This document shows, one piece after another, positions 60,032 to 64,000 of a stretch of 64,000 bases of DNA. Within the stretch, counting starts at the first letter, position 1. Each line of letters opens with the position of its first letter. The translations under genes and the position numbers were made by a program. This stretch comes from UBA4874 sp002399435 (lineage in GTDB: Bacteria; Bacillota; Clostridia; Caldicoprobacterales; DTU083), in the NCBI GenBank assembly GCA_036823195.1, contig DAISGI010000007.1, positions 1 to 64,000 on the forward strand. Direction: 5' to 3'. The notes under the pieces are model-generated. The model did no database searches. It was not told where the DNA came from and was given only the letters and a program-made list of their open reading frames with translations.

Positions 60032-62566
60032 TTGAGAAAAAAGGATGCCGGGAAAACGGGCTGGATCGTAACCGTCTTCTGGCTGATGATCGCATCCCTG
60101 TTTTTCCTGCCTGCTGTCAGCATGGCAAAGAGCGCAGGTACGGTGCCGAAAAATGGTATCACAGCGGCAGTCTCCGCAAATGATGATGGCTTGGCCATGA
60201 AAGCAGAAGTGGGATTTGACGGAACGTATCGGATAGGCTGCTGGACGCCGGTTCGGATTGCTCTCCAAAATTCAGAGGCCGATCTGGAAGGGACCCTGGA
60301 AGTGCCGATCACCGCGGAATCCGGCAAAAAAACAGTTTACGAGGTTTCTGTTCGCCTGCCTCATGCCTCTTCCCAGGAATATACGATTTATGTAAAGATG
60401 CAAAAATCGGGCCGTTCTTTGGATATCCGCCTGTTGGATAACAAGGGAAAAGTTGTGAAAGCGGGAAAGGTGGAGAAGTTGAACCCGGTATCCGCAGATC
60501 ACTATTTTCTCGGGCTGGTGACCGAGGATGAGCCTTCCCTGGGATATTGGAAGGAAAGGTCGGAAGGGGATTTACTGCTGGCCAATTATCAGCCGGTTTC
60601 CCTGACCGCGGAAAGCTTTCCGGATCATCGGGAAGTTTTGGACAGCTTCTCCATCCTGATTCTGAATCAGGTGGACACCGGTTCCTTCCGGCCGGAGCAG
60701 CTCCGTGCCCTGAGTGCCTGGATTCAGGGTGGAGGCATTCTCATTATCGGCACGGGAGCAAACGGCAGCCGAACCCTGGCCGGTTTGACGGAGAAGATTG
60801 TTCCGGCGGCGGCCGGAGACGTGACGGAGCAGGATGTCGCGGCGGAACTGGAGAAGTTGGCCGGCAAACCCGTTCGCGGATCGTCTGTCCTGGATGTCAT
60901 GGATGTGAGGACCGAAGGCGGGACAGTGGCAGTAAGCCGGAATGCAGGATCTGACTCTGCCCCGAAGGATGCCAATCCGGCCAGGGGTCTCGTGTGGATG
61001 CACCGGAAAGGCTCCGGGGTCATTTACACTGCAGCGTTTGATCTGGGCACGGAGCCCGTTCTCAGCTGGGCCGGAAACAAGACATTCTGGGAAAACCTAC
61101 TGGAACGCAGCCTTCCGGAACAATCCATTCAATTGTTACAGGATCCGTATCAAAGCACTGGGAAAATAAACGGAATGGAAGATGTCCTGGGGAATATCGG
61201 CGCGATGGATTTGCCCTCCGCCACTTCGGTTCTGCCGATTTTTCTGCTGTATCTGGTCCTGATCGGGCCCGTCAACTATATCATCCTGAAAAAGATGGAC
61301 AGGCGGGAGTGGTCCTGGTTTACCATACCTGCACTTTCCGTGGCTTGTGCCCTGGTGATTTATGGGTTGGGGTATCGCTCCAAAGGCAGCGATTTGATCC
61401 TGAATACCATTTCCGTCGTCGAACTGAATGACGATTCGGGAGGCGGGGATCGGACCGACTATGTGGGAGTGTTCCTTCCCCGGCGGGGGGACTATCGGGT
61501 GGATGTGGACCGGGAAGTCTTTCTTTCCACAAACGGGGAGGAGAATAACGATTCGTTTCCCCATGCCGGGAATGCGGCCCCGGATGTTCACATAATCCAG
61601 GGGAAACCATCCCGTATTTTATTCCGCAACAGCAGCATGTGGACCATGGAGACCTTCCGGACAGATCCCCGCCGGGTGGATTATGGTTCGGTTCATGCCG
61701 ATCTTCGCTATGAAGCGGGAAAGATTGTCGGAACCGTACAAAACAATACGCCTTATCCGCTGGAGGATTTTGTCCTGTACAATGCTTTGTTCCACGGAAA
61801 GGCAGGCAACATTGCCTCCGGAGAAACAAAAAAAGTGGAGATCACGCTTCCTGCCAAAGGCGTGGCGGCAGCCCCCGGGCATTACCAGTCCATGCTGTAC
61901 AGTCTTTATCCGGAATGGTCCGGTGGAAGGGCCAGCCGGAAAAGCAAAAATCGAGTCCGTATTCTGGATAACCTCTTTGCCGACGATGCCATGCGAAAAT
62001 CTTCCCCGAAGCAAGTGGGGGATTCCAGCCGTTTGCAATACTTTGCCTTCTATGGAAGGGATCCGGACGGAGCTGTCAGGATCAATGGAAGGAAACCGGA
62101 TGTTGCCATGGGGGAGGGTATCCTGCTGGGATCCGTGGGCTTTGAAGCGGAGCAGGGCGGCCATGTGAGCCTGCCTCCGGGGATGCTGAATGGCAGGCTG
62201 GAGCAGGAACAGTCCAGGGGTGTCAATGTATATGGGAATCCAACCGCTGTGAGCATTGACGATCCCCATGGGTATGCTGTTTTTTCCATGGATCTGTCCC
62301 GATACCGGGACCTGAAAGATCTGAAAGGCAAAATCGGTTTGGGCGTTCTCTCCGGAAAGGGCAGCATCATGATATTTGATTTGTCGAAGAAGGACTACGT
62401 GAGGATGGAAGACGAAGCCCTTTCCCTGGATGGGAGCAACCTGAGCCGCTATGTGGATGAAAGCGGCATGCTTCGTTTGAAGGTTCAGCCCCGTACGGAT
62501 GAGCCTGTGGAGGTCACATGGCCGACGGTGACTCTGGAGGGAGGACTGCAGGATGCTGAAAATTGA
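60032..62566 (+). CDS. Large membrane/extracytoplasmic protein of ABC-2 export operon
   Basis: 844 residues, no recognised name. An N-terminal hydrophobic segment (about residues 10-30, ending AVSMAKS) looks like a signal peptide or anchor. A large extracytoplasmic part includes a GATase1/ThuA-like stretch (SILILNQVDTGSFRPEQLRA then IQGGGILIIGTGANGS, about 205-245). Two membrane spans follow near residues 400-450 (LPIFLLYLVLIGPVNYIIL and ALSVACALVIYGLGY), then a long soluble C-terminus. TTG 60032 has GGAGGAGAG (60020-60028) upstream. It overlaps the ABC ATPase start by 14 bases. The combination recalls GldG-type partners of ABC-2 systems; the cargo is unknown. Confidence 0.75.
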   Translation: MRKKDAGKTGWIVTVFWLMIASLFFLPAVSMAKSAGTVPKNGITAAVSANDDGLAMKAEVGFDGTYRIGCWTPVRIALQNSEADLEGTLEVPITAESGKKTVYEVSVRLPHASSQEYTIYVKMQKSGRSLDIRLLDNKGKVVKAGKVEKLNPVSADHYFLGLVTEDEPSLGYWKERSEGDLLLANYQPVSLTAESFPDHREVLDSFSILILNQVDTGSFRPEQLRALSAWIQGGGILIIGTGANGSRTLAGLTEKIVPAAAGDVTEQDVAAELEKLAGKPVRGSSVLDVMDVRTEGGTVAVSRNAGSDSAPKDANPARGLVWMHRKGSGVIYTAAFDLGTEPVLSWAGNKTFWENLLERSLPEQSIQLLQDPYQSTGKINGMEDVLGNIGAMDLPSATSVLPIFLLYLVLIGPVNYIILKKMDRREWSWFTIPALSVACALVIYGLGYRSKGSDLILNTISVVELNDDSGGGDRTDYVGVFLPRRGDYRVDVDREVFLSTNGEENNDSFPHAGNAAPDVHIIQGKPSRILFRNSSMWTMETFRTDPRRVDYGSVHADLRYEAGKIVGTVQNNTPYPLEDFVLYNALFHGKAGNIASGETKKVEITLPAKGVAAAPGHYQSMLYSLYPEWSGGRASRKSKNRVRILDNLFADDAMRKSSPKQVGDSSRLQYFAFYGRDPDGAVRINGRKPDVAMGEGILLGSVGFEAEQGGHVSLPPGMLNGRLEQEQSRGVNVYGNPTAVSIDDPHGYAVFSMDLSRYRDLKDLKGKIGLGVLSGKGSIMIFDLSKKDYVRMEDEALSLDGSNLSRYVDESGMLRLKVQPRTDEPVEVTWPTVTLEGGLQDAEN

Positions 62567-63494
62567 GGATCTGGTGAAGACATATGGCCGGTTTACGGCA
62601 GTGGATCATCTGAACCTGGAACTTACGCAGGGCAATATTTACGGATTCGTAGGCCCCAATGGTGCCGGCAAGACCACCACCATGCGGATTGCAGCCACAC
62701 TGATGAGAGCAGATTCCGGAAACGTATGGGTGGATGGGATCAATGCAGCGGAGCATCCGGTGGAAGTTCGCGGGAGACTGGGTTATATGCCGGACTTCTT
62801 TGGCGTTTATGACAATCTGAAGGTCAGTGAATATATGGATTTCTACGGCAGCTGCTACGGCCTTTCCCGACAGGAGAGGATGATGCGGACGGGGGAGCTG
62901 CTGGAGCTGGTGGAGCTTCAGAAGAAAAAGGACAATTATGTGGATTCCCTTTCCCGGGGCATGAAGCAGAGACTTTGTCTGGCGCGGAGCCTCATTCATA
63001 ATCCCGGCCTGCTGATTCTGGATGAACCCGCTTCGGGGATGGATCCCCGGGCAAGGATTGAGATGAAAGGCATTCTGCGGACACTGAAGGAAATGGGGAA
63101 AACCATTTTGATCAGTTCCCACATTCTGCCCGAGCTGGCGGAGCTGTGTACCCATATTGGAATTATTGAAAAGGGTAAAATGGTTTATTCCGGTGAAGTG
63201 GGGGATATCATGCGCAGGATCACCGGAAAGACATGGCTGAAAATAGAGGTGCTTTCCGATGTGGAAAAAGCGGTGCGGATTTTACGGGAGCAGCCTTCCA
63301 CAGGAGAAATGCAGGTGGAAGGGCAGACCCTGGAGGTCGGTTTTTCCGGCGGGGAGGAAGATCTGGCGGAGCTGCTGCACATTCTGGTCGCAGGAGAGGT
63401 TTCCGTTATATCCTATGCCAGGGAGGAAAGCAGCCTGGAGGAAGTATTCATGGAGGTGACAAAAGGCTATGAAGATGACTTGGAAGTGGAATAA
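62553..63494 (+). CDS. ABC-2 type transporter ATP-binding protein
   Basis: 313-residue ATPase of the DrrA/GldA/CcmA class. Walker A is GPNGAGKTT (about residues 35-43), signature is LSRGMKQRLCLA (about 133-144, SRGMKQ variant normal for this class), Walker B is LLILDEPASGMD (about 152-163), H-loop is ISSHILPE. The C-terminal about 90 residues form the regulatory extension. ATG 62553 with GGAGGGAGG eight bases upstream. Coupled on both sides by overlaps. Confidence 0.94.
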   Translation: MLKIEDLVKTYGRFTAVDHLNLELTQGNIYGFVGPNGAGKTTTMRIAATLMRADSGNVWVDGINAAEHPVEVRGRLGYMPDFFGVYDNLKVSEYMDFYGSCYGLSRQERMMRTGELLELVELQKKKDNYVDSLSRGMKQRLCLARSLIHNPGLLILDEPASGMDPRARIEMKGILRTLKEMGKTILISSHILPELAELCTHIGIIEKGKMVYSGEVGDIMRRITGKTWLKIEVLSDVEKAVRILREQPSTGEMQVEGQTLEVGFSGGEEDLAELLHILVAGEVSVISYAREESSLEEVFMEVTKGYEDDLEVE

Positions 63495-64000
63495 TCCGGT
63501 GCTGTCCAGTGAATGGAAAACCCGTATGAGAGGGTGGAGAACGGCTCTGGGCATCGTTTCCTATCTGGGATCGCTGCTTCTCATTGGTTTCCTGTATTAT
63601 CTTACCTTTGCACGGCAGTCCCTGATCGAGGATGTTTCGGTCAATGCGCGTCAAACCGTGGGGACGGCCATCTATACCATGCTGGCGGTGGTACAGTTCG
63701 TTCTGATTCTGCTGATTACGCCTGCACAGACAGCCGGCAGCATCAGCGGGGAAAGGGAAAAGCAGACACTGGACATGCTGCTTGCCACCCAGATGTCCCC
63801 GTTTCGGATTATTCTTGGGAAACTGTTGTCCTCCATGTCCTATATGATCCTTTTGATTTTTACCTCTCTTCCATTGTTCAGCCTGATCTTTCTGTTTGGA
63901 GGGGTGACGCCGGGGGATATGGCAAAGCTGTTTTTGTTTTATATCATTACCGTATTTGCCATAGGCAGCATCGGGATTTTCTTTTCCGCCCTGCTGAAAC
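63469..64000 (+). CDS. ABC-2 permease, 3' end cut by window
   Basis: Open frame from ATG 63469 to the window end (177 codons), overlapping the ATPase stop by 26 bases, with GGAGGTGA nine bases upstream. Begins MKMTWKWNNPVLSSEWKTRM, a typical amphipathic start of ABC-2 permeases, then hydrophobic spans (GSLLLIGFLYYLTF; YTMLAVVQFVLILLITPA; SYMILLIFTSLPLFSLIFLF). The conserved SGEREKQTLDMLLAT motif places it with NatB/YhaP-type permeases. It completes the exporter with the two upstream genes. Confidence 0.9.
   Translation, partial: MKMTWKWNNPVLSSEWKTRMRGWRTALGIVSYLGSLLLIGFLYYLTFARQSLIEDVSVNARQTVGTAIYTMLAVVQFVLILLITPAQTAGSISGEREKQTLDMLLATQMSPFRIILGKLLSSMSYMILLIFTSLPLFSLIFLFGGVTPGDMAKLFLFYIITVFAIGSIGIFFSALLK

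Overview
The window looks like a draft scaffold from an anaerobic, fermentative, probably spore-forming member of the Firmicutes (class Clostridia). The supporting genes are adhE, a Thermoanaerobacter/Clostridium-type secondary alcohol dehydrogenase, two [FeFe]-hydrogenase-fold proteins, a SleB-type cortex-lytic hydrolase and a SpoIIE-type phosphatase. Shine-Dalgarno sites are strong and many starts are TTG. Three runs of exactly 100 N (4104-4203, 47477-47576, 53651-53750) are scaffold gaps. No rRNA, tRNA, CRISPR array, integrase or intact insertion sequence was seen.

Layout. 1-8 kb: 3' part of leuS; a three-gene DUF2089/SHOCT-like module behind a consensus promoter; an ABC exporter pair. 8-21 kb: GNAT acetyltransferase, sugar isomerase/epimerase-like protein, a 31-codon membrane peptide behind a large hairpin, an EF-G paralogue, a 1-phosphofructokinase-like kinase, sleB, nagA, and a leftward MoxR / DUF58 / transglutaminase operon. 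21-34 kb: birA, a heterodimeric ABC exporter with one degenerate ATP site, a short RecQ, Gfo/Idh/MocA oxidoreductase, phosphoglucomutase, a lone ABC exporter, a YigZ-family protein and araD.

34-43 kb is the most interesting block. A leftward cluster reads adhE, a [2Fe-2S] NuoE-like protein, a PAS-containing sensory-type [FeFe] hydrogenase, a SpoIIE/PP2C phosphatase and a group-B-like [FeFe] hydrogenase. A rightward secondary alcohol dehydrogenase is divergent from adhE. Both alcohol dehydrogenase promoters are near consensus, and each has a Rex-like (NADH/NAD+) operator over its -35 box. Together they suggest a circuit in which redox and H2 sensing set the choice between H2 and alcohol as electron sink.

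43-56 kb: three tandem overlapping M42 aminopeptidases, a BlaI/MecI/CopY-type regulator with a dyad operator, a sugar ABC importer (lipoprotein and two permeases), anmK, and an ABC exporter pair whose first gene is split by an artefactual gap. 56-64 kb: a NYN-domain protein; a two-gene encapsulin operon (EncFtn-type ferritin-like cargo with C-terminal targeting peptide, then the shell protein); and an ABC-2 export system with a large membrane/periplasmic protein, running off the window end.

A recurrent feature is short degenerate tandem repeats (units of 9 to 61 bp) in many spacers. Two arrays lie inside ABC exporter genes, as an N-terminal leader and an interdomain linker.
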